A stretch of DNA of 64,000 nt from Metallyticus violacea (GCA_030762175.1 CM060846.1:240447012-240511011); one strand, 5' to 3'. Numbered from the stretch's first letter, positions 23,346 to 35,029 are shown. Translations and numbers: made by a program. The notes: a model not told the origin generated them from the letters alone.

Positions 23346-24356
23346 TAATAAATTTAATTTTGGCATGAATATTTGCTCCCTACATTAAAAGCCATCTTGT
23401 AATAGTTAAATATTTTAGTAGAATTTGGCTGACAAGGCTTTTGGGATTTAGATTTCTTTTAAAAGAATTGCTTATGTAGCTTATGTAATTCCTAGCTTAT
23501 TTTCAATACATTTTAAAGTTTTTTGTATGCCAAAATTTCTTTTTTATTCTTCGAATGCAACATTTTTGCAATCTCTGCTATATAAGACATTCCAAAATTT
23601 CTTCAAAAATTAAAAATAAATTTATAAAGAAGAAAAAGAATACATTTTGAGTTCATTATATTTAAGAAAGCAATAGCACAATTATTTCATCCTATATTCT
23701 TTAGACACTCATGAAATTAGTTATAACTCAAATTATATAAAAGTAAATTTCTTTAGGGACTTCTCAGTGCAGAAAAAGCCTATGTATTCAAAAAGGAGGA
23801 CAGATTAAGTATCATGGACACACACATTCATATATATTTAAAATATAGTGGCTAGGAAAGTTCTAGATTTCATAAAAAAATAAAAATGTAAGAATGACAA
23901 TTAATAAGTGCAAAATGCTAGCCACTGTATAATTAGCAAGGGATGGATATAGTGGTCCTTGAAGTTTTCATAAAAAAAATAAATATAATAGAGTTTAACA
24001 CACAGCAATGCTTCACCATTGGTTTATTGCTTATTGTCAATATCCTGCAAACAGTTCCTATTTGATATATGAAATAGCTTCTCCTACTTAAGATTCATGG
24101 TAATAAAGGCATTCTATTTTAATTGCAATCTTAATTTAGCAACATTTATCTTTGAAATCATTTTGTATGTTGCTTCAGTTTAAATTTTCAGAAATAATTT
24201 CAAGAATGAATGTTAATATTAGAACTAATCTATTCATATCTATAAAATATAGTTAAAAGTATTCTGTTTTATAATACAAACTTTTATTTTTAACTTTCAA
24301 AAATATATAACAAAAAGGTAGCACTCATCATGTATGTATATATGTACTATTTGCAG

Positions 24357-24635
24357 CTCCACCTAGAATAGATCGCACACCAGATGATTTATACTTGCCA
24401 GAAGGAGATAACACCAAGATCAAGATATATTATTCAGGTGATCAGCCAATGGAAGTTACACTAAGTAAAGATGGACAAAAGATACAGGAAACTACGCATA
24501 TCAAATACACTGTTTTTGATGAATATCTTATAATTTTCATCAAAGACATAACCAAATCTGATGCTGGAACATACACAGTGTCAATAAAAAATGATAGTGG
24601 AAGTGTTTCTGCTTCTTTCACCGTATATATTACAG
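24357..24635 (+). CDS. bt: twitchin/projectin exon F: one complete Ig domain
   Basis: Acceptor ATTTGCAG, donor GTATGT, phase 1 on both sides (279 bp, 93 codons). It encodes PPRIDRTPDDLYLPEGDNTK, IKIYYSGDQPMEVTLSKDGQ, DEYLIIFIKDITKSDAGTYT and SGSVSASFTVYITG. This is the second of the tandem Ig pair. The usual cysteines and the C-strand tryptophan are missing, and projectin has the same divergent form (LPEGDN, FYSGDQP) at this position. The exon is symmetric and could be skipped in frame. Confidence 0.95.
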
Positions 24636-25717
24636 GTATGTATAACATTAATTTTTCAAGTTGCATTTGAGTGATGATACTTCTGATAACGGCAGATTTT
24701 ATAACTATACCATGAAACATATAGCTAGATCATGCCTTTCAAGGAATAAGATTTAGTCATACTAATATGCTAGTCTAGGCTTGTTTGAAATGAAATTTAT
24801 TGAAATGCTAAGAAAAATACGAACTACAATCTGGCCCAGGCCATTTTAAGTATAAAACCTCACAATTACAAAAATATTTAATACAATAATGCTTATATTT
24901 TAACCCTTTATCTAAATTCTAAATAATTAAACAAAGTATAAAAGTTCCACATTGATTGAATCAAGTCCAAGTCTCTGGTTCACAAGCAGTAGCCTACTGG
25001 AGGTTTGTTTTTGATTGTTTCAAATCTATGATGCATGAAATATATTTAAAATTAGAATTTCTACTTTGTAACAGTAATGTCCTTTGCTTTGAAACACATT
25101 TCCCAAATGTTAATGAGACCTTAATCACTTTCAAGCCTTCTTTTAATTTCACATCTATTGCATTCTTACCCCAATAACATGCAATAAATATTTGGTTTAA
25201 GAATGTGATTAGCAATTATTGTGTTTGCTATTAATCACAGTAATATTGCTTAAATCTCTGCCAAATTATTTATATATACAAAGTGAATTCTTTCATCATT
25301 TACTAGACAGCAAAACTTCTTTGAAGAATAATTAAGGGCTGAGTTTAAAATATCTAAGGGTGTGTGTATTTTTCTACAATTTTAAATTGATCACAAAATG
25401 TTTAATTAAAAATACTTTCTGGAAATTAACAGGCAGCAGAAGACGGTAATGCCAATATTTAGTTTCATTAGATTCTGATGCTAGATGGTTCTCACTATAT
25501 TGCCCCTCGACATTTTACATTTTCTTGAGTGTGTCCACCATATCAGCTACTTGATTCCTGCTTTTGATTTAATTCCAAGCAAAAAATGTATATAATGTTC
25601 TTGTACATGAAGTGCAATCTGTTAAAATTGGCCACAGAATATAAGTATTTTTTAATTATCTACATAAATATAAACACTAGCTACCATTAGTTGTAACAGC
25701 TTCATGATAGCCATATA

Positions 25718-26985
25718 CGAGGTCTCTTCAAAAAGTATCGCGAATTTTGAATTTCCGCGGGCTACGTATATTCAATTTTCGATTGTTTTGTGGCGTTATG
25801 TTGACAAGCTCGGCCATTTTGAATGTTCAGCTAATTGTTGACAACTATTTTGCTTGGACGTGTTTTGGCTCGTCTTCGATTTTTGCCTATTCCAAAAAAT
25901 GGAACAAAGAATCTGTATCCAATTTTGAGTGAAAAACAAAATTAAGTGCGCGGATGCATTCCGAATGTTGACTGTGGCATATAGTGAAGCTACCTTGGAC
26001 CAAAGCAACGTTTATCGGTGGTACAAAATGTTCTCAGAGGGTCCAGAAGATGTGAACGACGAAGAGCGTCCCTGACGCCCGAGCTCGTCAACAACAGACG
26101 AAAACTTTGAAGAAGTGAAGAAAATAGTATTGGCCAATCGTCGAATCACCGTTAGAGAAGTTGCTGAGGACCTAAACATATCGATTGGCTCGTGCCATTC
26201 GATTTTTACCAATGATTTTGGCATGAGACGGGTCGCCGCAAAATTCGTACCAAAGTTGCTCAATTTCGACCAAAAACACCATCGCATTAACGTTGCTAAG
26301 GAGCTGTTGAACTCTGTCCTCGACGACCCATATTTGCTCCAGAGGGTCATAACTGGTGACGAATCATGGGTTTATGGTTATGACATGGAAACTAAAGCTC
26401 AATCATCCCAATGGATGCTGCCACACGAGCCAAGATCGAAAAAAGCGCACCAAGTTCGGTCGAATGTGAAGGTTTTGCTTACAGTTTTCTTCCATTGCAG
26501 GGGCGTGATGCATCATGAGTTCTTGCCACAGGGTAGAACGGTCAATAAGGAATATTACCTGCAAGTTATGCGCAATTTGCGCAAAGCAATCCGCCAGAAA
26601 CGCCCGGATTTGTGGAAGATTAAAAATTGGCTTTTGCACCATGATAATGCCCCTGTTCACACATCGTTGCTTGTGCGCGAATTTTTGGGCAAAAACAACA
26701 CACTTATGATGGCGCAGCCACCTTACTCCCCAGACCTGGCCCCCTGTGACTTTTTTTTGCTCCCAAAACCGAAGAGGCCCATGAAAGGACGACGCTACGC
26801 CACGGTTGAGAAGATAAAGACGGCTTTGAATGAGGAGCTGAACAAGAATACAAAAAACAATTTTTTAAAGTACTTCAAGGATTGGAAAAAACGTTGGCAC
26901 AAGTGTATAATATCTGGTGGGGATTACTTTGAAGGGGACAAAATAGATATTCATGAATAAATGAATACTTTTTGAACAGACCTCG
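25718..26985 (+). mobile_element. mariner element with TIRs and TA target sites
   Basis: The left terminus CGAGGTCTCTTCAAAAAGTA matches the reverse complement of the right terminus ...CTTTTTGAACAGACCTCG. TATA lies outside each end, consistent with TA duplication. At about 1.27 kb it has the usual mariner length. It holds a single transposase frame with two nonsense codons (see 25899-26960). The terminal inverted repeats are still close to each other, so this insertion is among the younger ones in the window. Confidence 0.95.
25899..26960 (+). pseudogene. mariner transposase (DD34D), two in-frame stops
   Basis: Cut-and-paste transposase of the mariner family. The ATG at 25899 opens MEQRICIQF, and the frame runs 353 codons to TAA, a normal mariner length. 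In-frame TGA codons at 25926 and 26073 interrupt it; single-base changes from TGY and GGA would explain them. From 26115 the frame is uninterrupted. The HTH region reads RRITVREVAEDLNISIGSCH. Catalytic residues are in VITGDESWVYGYD, LLHHDNAPVHTS and PPYSPDLAPCDFF, with 34 residues between the second and third aspartates. The N-terminal stops make the product non-functional unless translation restarts. Confidence 0.95.
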
Positions 26986-27348
26986 TATATACAATTTGTG
27001 CATCTTGATATAAATTTTTCTTTCATTTTTCATATTTATTTACTTTAATTTCTCTTTTTATATTTCTTTGCATTTCCAACATTTTTTATTATTACTGGTT
27101 ATTGAAACAGTTTTTGTGCCTATTTACCTGCCATTGCTCATAGTCCCTAATATTTGTATATAAATACTAAAACATATTATAGTTTTGTCCAAAATTCATT
27201 ATGAATTTATTTAAATAAATATAGGTTTATACCATTCTGACCCCTTCAAATACTAGGTTTCCTTATATAAACTTATAGTAACTTAATAATTTGCAATCCA
27301 ATTGTAGCAGTTTTAATATAATTTAGTATGTATTCTTTCCTGAATCAG

Positions 27349-27651
27349 GTTTGCCTGGTGCTCCAGTAGGCCCACTTGATGCTTCAGACATAACAAAGCA
27401 CACCTGTACTCTCAATTGGAAGCCACCAACATATGATGGTGGGCTACGCATCACACATTATGTAATTGAGAGGAGAGATATATCATCATCTCACTGGATT
27501 ACAGTTTATAGTTTCTGCAAGGAAACTACCTTCACTGTACAAGGTCTTACTGAAGGACAAGAATATTTATTTAGGGTGATGGCTGTGAATGAAAATGGCA
27601 TGGGACCACCACTAGAAGGAGTCAATCCTATAAGAGCAAAAGCTCCATTTG
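27349..27651 (+). CDS. bt: twitchin/projectin exon G: one complete Fn3 domain
   Basis: Acceptor CTGAATCAG, donor GTAAGT, phase 1-1 (303 bp, 101 codons). It encodes LPGAPVGPLDASDITKHTCT, LNWKPPTYDGGLRITHYVIE, SSSHWITVYSFCKETTFTVQ and YLFRVMAVNENGMGPPLEGV, a full Fn3 with W, DGG loop and F-G hairpin. The NENGMGPPLEG stretch is also found in projectin at the first Fn3 of the final Fn3-Fn3 pair. Separated from exon H by only 131 bp. Confidence 0.96.
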
Positions 27652-27782
27652 GTAAGTGCAAATATTATTGTATTTACAAAAAAGCATAATGGTACATTTA
27701 CATATCACTATGATTCTTCTACCAATTAATTTATATTTTCATATATACAATGAAACTAATCCTATATTTAATTGGATTTCAG

Positions 27783-28085
27783 ATCCTCCATCTCCTCCTG
27801 GAATTCCAAATGTTACTGAGGTTGGTGAAGATTTTGTGAATTTACAATGGGAAAAACCAACATCTGATGGTGGGGCAAGAATTCATGGCTACTGGATAGA
27901 TAAGCGTGAAGTTGGTAGTGAAGCCTGGCAACGAGTAAATGTGTCAATATGCTATGCAACACAGATTAATGCTTCCAATTTAATTGAAGGAAGGCAATAT
28001 GAATTCCGCGTATTTGCTCAAAATGATGCTGGTCTCAGTCAGCCCTCAACAGCCTCTACATCAGTTAAAATTAAGGATCCTTTAA
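27783..28085 (+). CDS. bt: twitchin/projectin exon H: one complete Fn3 domain
   Basis: Acceptor TTGGATTTCAG, donor GTAAGT, phase 1-1 (303 bp, same length as exon G). It encodes DPPSPPGIPNVTEVGEDFVN, LQWEKPTSDGGARIHGYWID, KREVGSEAWQRVNVSICYAT and YEFRVFAQNDAGLSQPS. It is the second Fn3 of the pair. The donor lies just after the KIKDPL linker, and the next module begins 12 kb downstream at 40284. Equal length, matching phase and adjacency of exons G and H suggest an old exon duplication, which is an inference. Confidence 0.96.
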
Positions 28086-30145
28086 GTAAGTACCATGCTA
28101 TGATTTATGAATTCACCATTCAGGTGAATTTTAGACAAGTATGCTTTTAGACAAGGGTATGCTTTTACACAAGGCATAGATTGCTGAAAACCATTTAATT
28201 AGTATAGTGTTTTCCAATCACATTGAATGTTACTGCATACATTTACTTTTCCTATATATTTTTCAGTGCAGCCACATTCTTTTTTTTCTCATATTAATTA
28301 TTTGATTTGCACCATCTTCTAACCCTTCTGGAAATCTGTAGTGTTTAAGGCTCCGGGTATTTTTCAATTATATCTGTCTCACTTAAGTCAACAATGTGAG
28401 GACATAGAATTTTTGCTGTGAAATTTTGAACAAAAAAAAAAAAAGATCTTAGCCCAAGCACTCCCATCAGGTGAGAAATTATATATGCTCAGAAACAGCA
28501 TTTCTATTTTGACAGTGGTATGCAGCAGCACTTCAAAGAGGTGAATCCTGAGTTTTTAGTAAACAATGATATATCAACACCCTAATTTTGCAATTAGGGA
28601 TATATTAAAAGTAGTGGTAATGTTCAAGCTACATCAAATAATGTCTGAAGCTACAATAACTACATTTTCTTCAAACTCACCTATAAAGATTCTCCCACCA
28701 ACATAAGAACAATAATTAAATTCAATTTTGCTCTTTTGAAAACAAACTTTGGCCATTTGAAATATTTTTTTTTCCTAAATCCTTGTAATAGTTGTGAATG
28801 ATATACATAATTCCAAAATAAACTAGCCTCATTTACATTGTAGAATCCTAAGAATCTTTATTGTATTTCTTTTATTATAAACATCATGTAGGACAATACA
28901 AAACTGAACTTTGTTACATCTGAGGTTTAATCAGTTAAAATGGCTGCTAAAGGAGCCCTCTTAATTTTCTAATTAATAGCTTAAAAATTAGTTAAACTCA
29001 TAACTTTGATGAGATCATTTTGTAATTTATTAGAAAGTTCTCTAAAAACAGAAGAGATGTATAAATGTCCTATTAATATAGGGACACACTTAGTATGCAT
29101 TAGAAATTTCACATAATTAATTGTCTTTATTGTCATGGCCCTAAAGTCCAATTCTAATTTACCCACAAAGTACACTGCATTGACAAATCTTTTAAGCAAG
29201 TTCTTATTCCATATTAAATTTTGATTATGTAACATAATTTTTAAGCTGCTCATCAAATGCAGTCTTTATTTTATTTTCCCCAAAATAAGCTATATTTACA
29301 GATGAACATTAAATGCTTAAGCCATTAATTCTTTACCAAATTCTTTGAATGTTTGAACCAATTTTTTTTCCTTTGCAAATAGCAAATATTTCCAGTAAAA
29401 CAGAGGTTCAATGTACTATTATCAGCTAACAATTAATATTTACAGTATATTATAAACTGAAAATATTAAATTTATTGTTCTTTTGTACCAAGTTTCGGTA
29501 GTTCTGGTTTTGGCTTCTCATTTTTAATAATTTTGGTTTTTTGTAAAATTTGCTTATTGAAAATAATATAGATATAAGCTCTTTTATAGTACATGTTGAC
29601 ATTGGTTTTCTTTGGTTATGTACATAATCAAATGATAAGAAACATACAAACTGAACATTTCAACATTAATGCATGTCCTATGTAGCAAGAACAAAGGTAA
29701 CACCACAGATTATGTTATAAATGTAATGTGCTTCTAAATGATACATTACTCATACAAAGAAAGCTTCAATTTTCCACTTAAAATAACTACTCTTCTCCAT
29801 GCAAGCAGCTGCATATACTGCTTAAATCAATTCTGGGGTGTAGTACATGAATCTGAATACCCACAAAGTATATGTTTAGAGAAATAAGAGGAAACGTTGA
29901 GCAAGATATTAATGAACACTATACGTAGCTACAGTGAATTTTTATTTAAGAATATTCTACATATACTGAATTATAATTGCATAAATTTTTACCTGCTGAA
30001 ATAAAATATTAAACAAATTTTTCAAATAAAATATGAACATTGGCTTGTGACATTCTCAACCTTTTAGTAAAGAACATGATAAGCATCAAATTCTCTAAAT
30101 TCCTTCATGTTCTAGTCTGTTGAGTTATTGGAGAGTGAGCATGAT

Positions 30146-30147
<2 letters not shown>

Positions 30148-30198
<51 letters not shown>
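30148..30198. repeat. (GAT)n microsatellite
   Basis: About seventeen ATG/GAT units. The poly-Ser minus frame over it is an artefact. Confidence 0.95.
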
Positions 30199-30597
30199 CA
30201 CTTTCATTCCCTTGTTTAGATGAGGAAATTGTTCCCTTCCTCTTAATTCTTTTGGGGAATGTGTTTTGCTTGTGAGTCCAGCATATGAAATCCCTGTGCT
30301 CCTCTGGAGCTACTGACATAGCTTTCTTAAATTCTGCAGTTAAGCAGTGGTAATAGGAAGTTTATATTTTTATAAAGGTGAAAGTATAACTTTGTGGCAC
30401 ATTTCCTTTCCTAGATGTATTTACAAGGGAATAATCTTCCATCTCAGCATTATGGGTTTCCAATGCAGCAGTTACCTGGTAGGTTCTCAGTTATTAATAT
30501 TCTTGCTGCTAAATATTGTTCTTACAAAGCTGTTGACAATGGAGTGGCAATATAACCTAAACGTAGGTATTCATTTTTTACACTAAACATTGCACAT

Positions 30598-31339
30598 ACA
30601 TGTGCAGTTTTTCACAGTTTGGCATACAGATTGATGAATATTCCACTCACAGAAGCAGAGTACAAAATACAATACAAACAAATAATAAAGACAGCTATAA
30701 TCAATGGTTTCAACAAAGATACAGTGATAAAATTTATCAATAAATCTAAAAGACAAAAACGGATAAGGGAAGTTTCCACACTGAAAAACACCAAAGAAGA
30801 ATACAAATTCAAAAGTTTCACCTACCATCCAATTTACCACAACAAGTTCAAGAAAATCTTCAAAGAACATGGGATAATGTTAGCCCCAAAGAACAGATAC
30901 AACATCAAGAATTTATTAGGTTGCACAGTAAAAGACTCCATACCAACAGAACAGAAATCAGGAATTTATGAAATAAAATGTGCAGATTGTGAACAGAGCT
31001 ACATAGGCAAAACAAAAAGAAATTGGAAATTCGGAGGAGGGACATTTTAGGAATATTCGGTTAAAACAGGTGGATAAATCAGCAGTAGCAGCTCACTTTT
31101 GGACCAAAAACCATGATATAAAGCCAGGAATAAAACTGCTGAGACATTTTCACAACCCATTGGAGTTATCCACTTGGGAAAAAATTTTCATGTTAAAATA
31201 TAGAGAAAACCTAATGAATTTCAAGTTTCCTCCTATGGATGAACTCGGCAACTTCCTCCTTCAACCAACAGAGGCCACCACAAGAACATCCGTTTGTCCA
31301 GCCATCGTTTCGAGTAATGGCGGATCAGTGAGCAACTGA
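30598..31339 (+). pseudogene. PLE RT C-terminus and GIY-YIG endonuclease, frameshifted
   Basis: The frame from about 30598 reads FHSLAYRLMNIPLTEAEYKI and continues through RQKRIREVSTLK and SFTYHPIYHNKFKKIF, typical of the region after the PLE fingers and palm. The GIY-YIG domain follows: SGIYEIKCADCEQSYIGKTK, with the CxxC pair and the YIG motif. A frameshift near 31035 splits the rest into the frame 31070-31339. That part has KQVDKSAVAAHFWTKNHDIK, supplying the two histidines of the CCHH signature, and a C-terminal PPMDELGNFLLQP. Most of the RT, including the YVDD motif, is missing. The stop codon at 31337 lies inside the hammerhead core. Confidence 0.9.
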
Positions 31340-31385
31340 AGATGGGAGAGATTCTCCCGAAATGCGTCTTACTTTTGTGTAAGTG
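31325..31385 (+). ncRNA. hammerhead ribozyme motif in PLE tail
   Basis: CTGAAGA (31336-31342) fits the invariant CUGANGA box. A GGGAGA...TCTCCC hairpin (stem II) follows, then GAAA (31359-31362), then ATGCGT, which can form a short or dimeric stem III, and T31367-C31368 as the UH cleavage site. Flanking GTGAGCAA and TTACTTTT can pair as an irregular stem I. All conserved core bases appear present. There is one unpaired U at the base of stem II. Activity is untested. Confidence 0.65.
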
Positions 31386-31439
31386 AATGGAGTTTAGTGT
31401 AAAAATTGATGAATACCTAACTTTAGGTTATTCTTGCTG

Positions 31440-32730
31440 CTTTCTGTATTTTTACATATCGTCCATTTTCATCTATTTTTCTGAAAATGGGGTGCTTGCC
31501 ATCAATGGAAATGGAAGTCAACTCATTTCATTTTTCTAACAACAAACAGCTTTTTCCATTTAAAATGTTGAACTAGCTGGTACCAACCTTCTGGATTATA
31601 TACAGCTGGAGTTTCTTTTTTTCTTTTCAATTATCCTAAAATCTCTATCACAGGAGAGAAATGTGTGTCCTATGATAGGTAATTTATATTCAAAACTTTT
31701 AAAAAGCTTCCAAACATTAATTACATAGTGCCAAAACCTAGCTATATTATGACTCTTATTTTGGCCACCACAAGAGTCATGTTCTGCATTTCTGTTGTGC
31801 TCTTTCATCCTCTTAAGATATACATTCAGACATGACAATGCCTCTTGTGAACCTCTTTGAGCAATGTCCTTAGACCACATATGCATATGCTCTGTACCAG
31901 TGGCATCATTAGAGTTCAAAGCTGCTTACAGTGGAATGTCACACTGGTATAAATGTGGGGGAGCCTGCAAACTTGTTATTTTGTGAAATTTCAAAATCTT
32001 ATTTCATTTCGGTCTGTGCCTTTTCAGTCTTCCTTATGTGGAGTTCTAATTCAGATTTTATTTTAACTTTCTCTGCTTCTGGTATGTCACCCTTCAGAGT
32101 CATCTGTGTTTTATCACATACCTCATCGGTCCTGGTGGTGTAGTGGTAACCATACTGGCCTTCTAAACCCAGGATCGCAGGTTCAAACCTGCCCAGGATT
32201 GATGGATTTTTTTGGGGCATAAAAATCCTATGTATGGCTTCCTTTGGAAGGGAAGTAAAGCTGTGGGTCCCGTGTCACACATTTACGGCAGGATAAAGAA
32301 CCTCAAGCCTGAAAAAAGAGGCCTCTGAGCAAAATTTGTCGGCCATTTCATGCTCTGAATTGAATGGGACGCTGATGACCTGAGATGTTAAAGAGCATCC
32401 GTAAATAAAACAAATCATCAATCACATACCTTACATATATCAAGACTAGGGTGTACAAAGTGCAGATTAAAGTCTGTTCTAAAAATATGTGAAAAAGTGA
32501 AATATGAAACAGGTTCCACATTTCTCTTCATAGAGTTCATGAGTTTCTTTTCAAAGAGTTCTGGATTTCTTATGTGGGTTATCCTTTCTTGTGTAATGAC
32601 TTTTATATTTGGACAAATGTTTTATGAAGTCATGTACACCTTGTTTACTCTCTTCTGATATCTTGTTGGGCTTAGTTTGATGGCAGCTTCTCTTATCTGC
32701 TAGAGACGTACCATGCTATTTTAAAGTATC
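31440..32730 (-). pseudogene. transposon-like ORF with SDSCGGQN-type motif, decayed
   Basis: Minus-strand frames in order from 32720 down: KQGVHDFIKHL, KYKSHYTRKDNPHKK and FVHPSLDICKVCD; interruption by a SINE; EAEKVKIKSELELHIRKTEK; MHMWSKDIAQRGSQEALSC; AEHDSCGGQNKSHNIARFWH; GHTFLSCDRDFRIIEKKKR; then WYQLVQHFKWKKLF near 31560. From memory, proteins with the SHYxR, AxRGSQE and SDSCGGQN blocks are common as multicopy ORFs in arthropod and cnidarian genomes and are probably transposases. I do not assign a superfamily. Stops and frameshifts are frequent. Confidence 0.65.
32124..32420 (+). mobile_element. SINE-1, full-length, with 11 bp target-site duplication
   Basis: tRNA-like head GGTCCTGGTGGTGTAGTGGT (A box) and GGTTCAAACC (B box), a body with the CTTCCTTTGGAAGGGAAGTA palindrome and AAGAGGCCTCTGAGCAAAAT, and a 3' end GAGATGTTAAAGAGCATCCG followed by an A-rich tail. 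It is flanked by identical ATCACATACCT at 32113-32123 and 32421-32431. It is inserted in the SDSCGGQN-motif ORF: the frame resumes on the other side (KVCD...DKTQM). Confidence 0.95.
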
Positions 32731-32835
32731 TATTGTATAATTAAGTTTGGCAATTTTTATTCCTAAAATACTTGCCAGTTCATATTTACAAACCTGTGCA
32801 GTTTTTTGTTTCAGCCAAAATTTTGTACTCCATTG

Positions 32836-32840
<5 letters not shown>

Positions 32841-32886
<46 letters not shown>
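32841..32886. repeat. (CT)n microsatellite
   Basis: About 23 CT units. Confidence 0.95.
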
Positions 32887-32889
<3 letters not shown>

Positions 32890-34769
32890 TTATAAGAATA
32901 TTTGCACTTAGGTTTAATATATTGATACAAGATGATAAAAATATCTGCTGTTCAATACAGTTAGAGAAATTATAGTAATTTCCTGCGACAATTACAACAA
33001 CAATTACCTTTAGTTGCTGCTGCAATTTCTCTCCCTCTGTAATCGATATGGCTACTACCCTTCTCATCACCACATTATGTTTCCAAATGATGGATCACGT
33101 TTTTTTTTTTTTTTCTGCATCTTCCTTTATCTAGAGTGAGTGGAAATAATAGTCATTAATGCCTTCAAAAATTAAATATTATTCTATTTAACTTATGTAT
33201 GTTGTACAAGTTTATATGAATTGAAATTAGTATTGCATATTACAAATTGCAATTAAATATTGCTAAAATTTTTAATAAGTTACTTGCCTTTCTGGTTTCT
33301 CTTTATTATTGCCTAGTACATACAAATATTTTAATCAGTATAGTCAGTGGATCTAATGAAATAACAAAAATGACTTTTTCTAATTACTGTGATACTATCT
33401 GTTTTGTTAGAAAAGCTGCTTCCTTTTTCATTTTCATGATTAGAAGACAAAGAAACGATACTTCCTGGATCACTTTCTGCAAGAAAGAAACATAACGTTG
33501 TATATTCATTTTGACAGCTCAATTTTGGTAGTTAATGTTATTGTTAATATGTTTATTTAAAGAGAATTTAAAACATAATAAGATAAATAACTGATGTAAT
33601 TTCCATCTTACATGCATCATAATTGCAGAATACTGAAAAATCAAATTTTCTACCTGCTGAAATTTACTTACTTCCAACTGCACCCATTTTATTTGGGTTA
33701 TCAGGTTCATGCACTAAACAACATGTAGATCATAAACTGCACAAACAACATTACCCTCTAGTGTCAAGAAAAGGAAACATGCATGAAGGTGGTTATTTGT
33801 ACTTTGATAATAGATGACAGGAAAGTATAAATCAATTGCTAACTGTATTTTTACAAAAATGTGGGTTATCAGATTCATGCACCACACACCAGAATTCTGT
33901 GCCAATGTTACTCTGTCAAACATGTGTAACAAACAGAATGCATTTTATCCTCAAGTATATAATATTGTAAAGGAAATAAGAAAATAATTATTTATTAACT
34001 ATTGCTAATTAAATTAATTATTATATTGGCAAAATGATTTATTACTAAAACAGTGTTTCACTCATCATTGAATTTTGAGAAAAAACATTCTATGTATCAC
34101 CAAGTTAACCATGATAATTCCATTTTCACATCTGATCTCTGTAGTTAATTTTATGAACTTATTTGATTTTTCAAATTTGTATCATCCACACTTATAGCCA
34201 TCCAGAGAACAAGCAAATTTTCTGTCAGCATGAATGTTTGCCTATTTATAATTACTTTTCTTTAATTAATAATTTGGTAGAGAACATGATGAAATCCTTT
34301 CAGTACATATGCTTTATAATATCAAATATAGAGAGGGTTGAAGTTCCAGAAGTGCCTCTAAAATATGCATTTTTTGTTTAATTTCTGCTAATTACTCAGG
34401 TAAAATTTATGTAAACTGATAACTTCACCAGTATTTAAGTTAGTGATCATAAAAATATTGCTATTTATGTCCTTATTCTGCCTTTTTTAAATATAATTAT
34501 CAAAAAAAAAAAATATTGATGACTATACTAACTCTCTAGCCAAACAAGGCTCTAAGTCCCACATTCAGCTGGTAGAGAGCAGTAATGTGACCAATTCTCA
34601 AGTTACACATTGAAATCCAGTAAACCACATTGTGTTAGAATCCAGCAACTAGATGATGAAGATGATGTTGGGATGAAAGACAGTGGATCAGTTGATAGAG
34701 AATATCAGAGGAAACATGCACTGAGAAAATTTGCCGAAGTGCTACTATAAGATCAATTTATAGCATTAG

Positions 34770-34835
34770 GATTGAACCCAGGTAGAAGGCAAATTGTTTA
34801 ACCATTTTGCAATGATACCATCCAAACATATAAAA
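34770..34835 (-). other. degenerate tRNA-like unit
   Basis: The reverse complement contains GCAAAATGGTTAAACAATTT (A-box-like) and GGGTTCAATCCTAA (B-box-like) at plausible spacing. It is probably the head of an old SINE. The body is not recognisable. Confidence 0.3.
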
Positions 34836-35029
34836 AAAATTATTTTCTTAGAAATTTTATTTGCTGTGGTTAGAGAAAAATGTTTTGTAGCATTTTCATA
34901 TCCACTGATTCTGATAAAAATTATATTTCTGATTAGCTTTAAATACCAGGAGTTTTCACAATGAAATATAGTATAATATTGCAATTTTTACAAGGAAAAT
35001 TTTCTTAAATTTCTCTAATTTTGTTCCAT

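Larger units (their letters stand above)
13842..24356 (+). other. twitchin intron E-F (10.5 kb)
   Basis: Contains an ATG microsatellite (13929-13956), a candidate terminal pseudo-exon (15245-15268), a decayed LINE (about 15720-18190) with a nested SINE, a tRNA-like unit (20047-20118), a SINE tail fragment next to a CCA repeat (about 20680-20775), an LTR-like block with 30 bp motifs (about 21600-22330) and a hammerhead-bearing inverted repeat (22890-23345). I see nothing definite in 13960-15240, 18200-20040 and 23350-24350. A minus-strand frame at 19451-19723 is unassigned. Confidence 0.75.
24636..27348 (+). other. twitchin intron F-G
   Basis: A 2.7 kb intron. Apart from the mariner at 25718-26985 I see only AT-rich unique-looking sequence. 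Confidence 0.8.
30554..31429 (+). mobile_element. 5'-truncated Penelope-like element with inverted ends
   Basis: The left end AACCTAAACGTAGGTATTCA and the right end (reverse complement AACCTAAAGTTAGGTATTCA) are inverted repeats of about 42 bp that also share TTTTTACACTAAAC. Between them lie the RT C-terminus, the GIY-YIG endonuclease and a tail with a hammerhead-like motif. Only a very short inverted tail is present at the left, directly joined to truncated coding sequence. PLEs are known to carry terminal repeats in either orientation. Confidence 0.85.

Noticed and set aside
32113..32440. A functional tRNA gene at the SINE-1 head
   Set aside because: A and B boxes are present, but the acceptor stem does not close and the sequence runs into the SINE body with a target-site duplication.
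33690..33900. Recurrent GGGTTATCAGRTTCATGCAC at 33690 and 33863 as a possible CRISPR-like or satellite array
   Set aside because: Only two diverged copies with no regular spacing and no further units. A local duplication at most.
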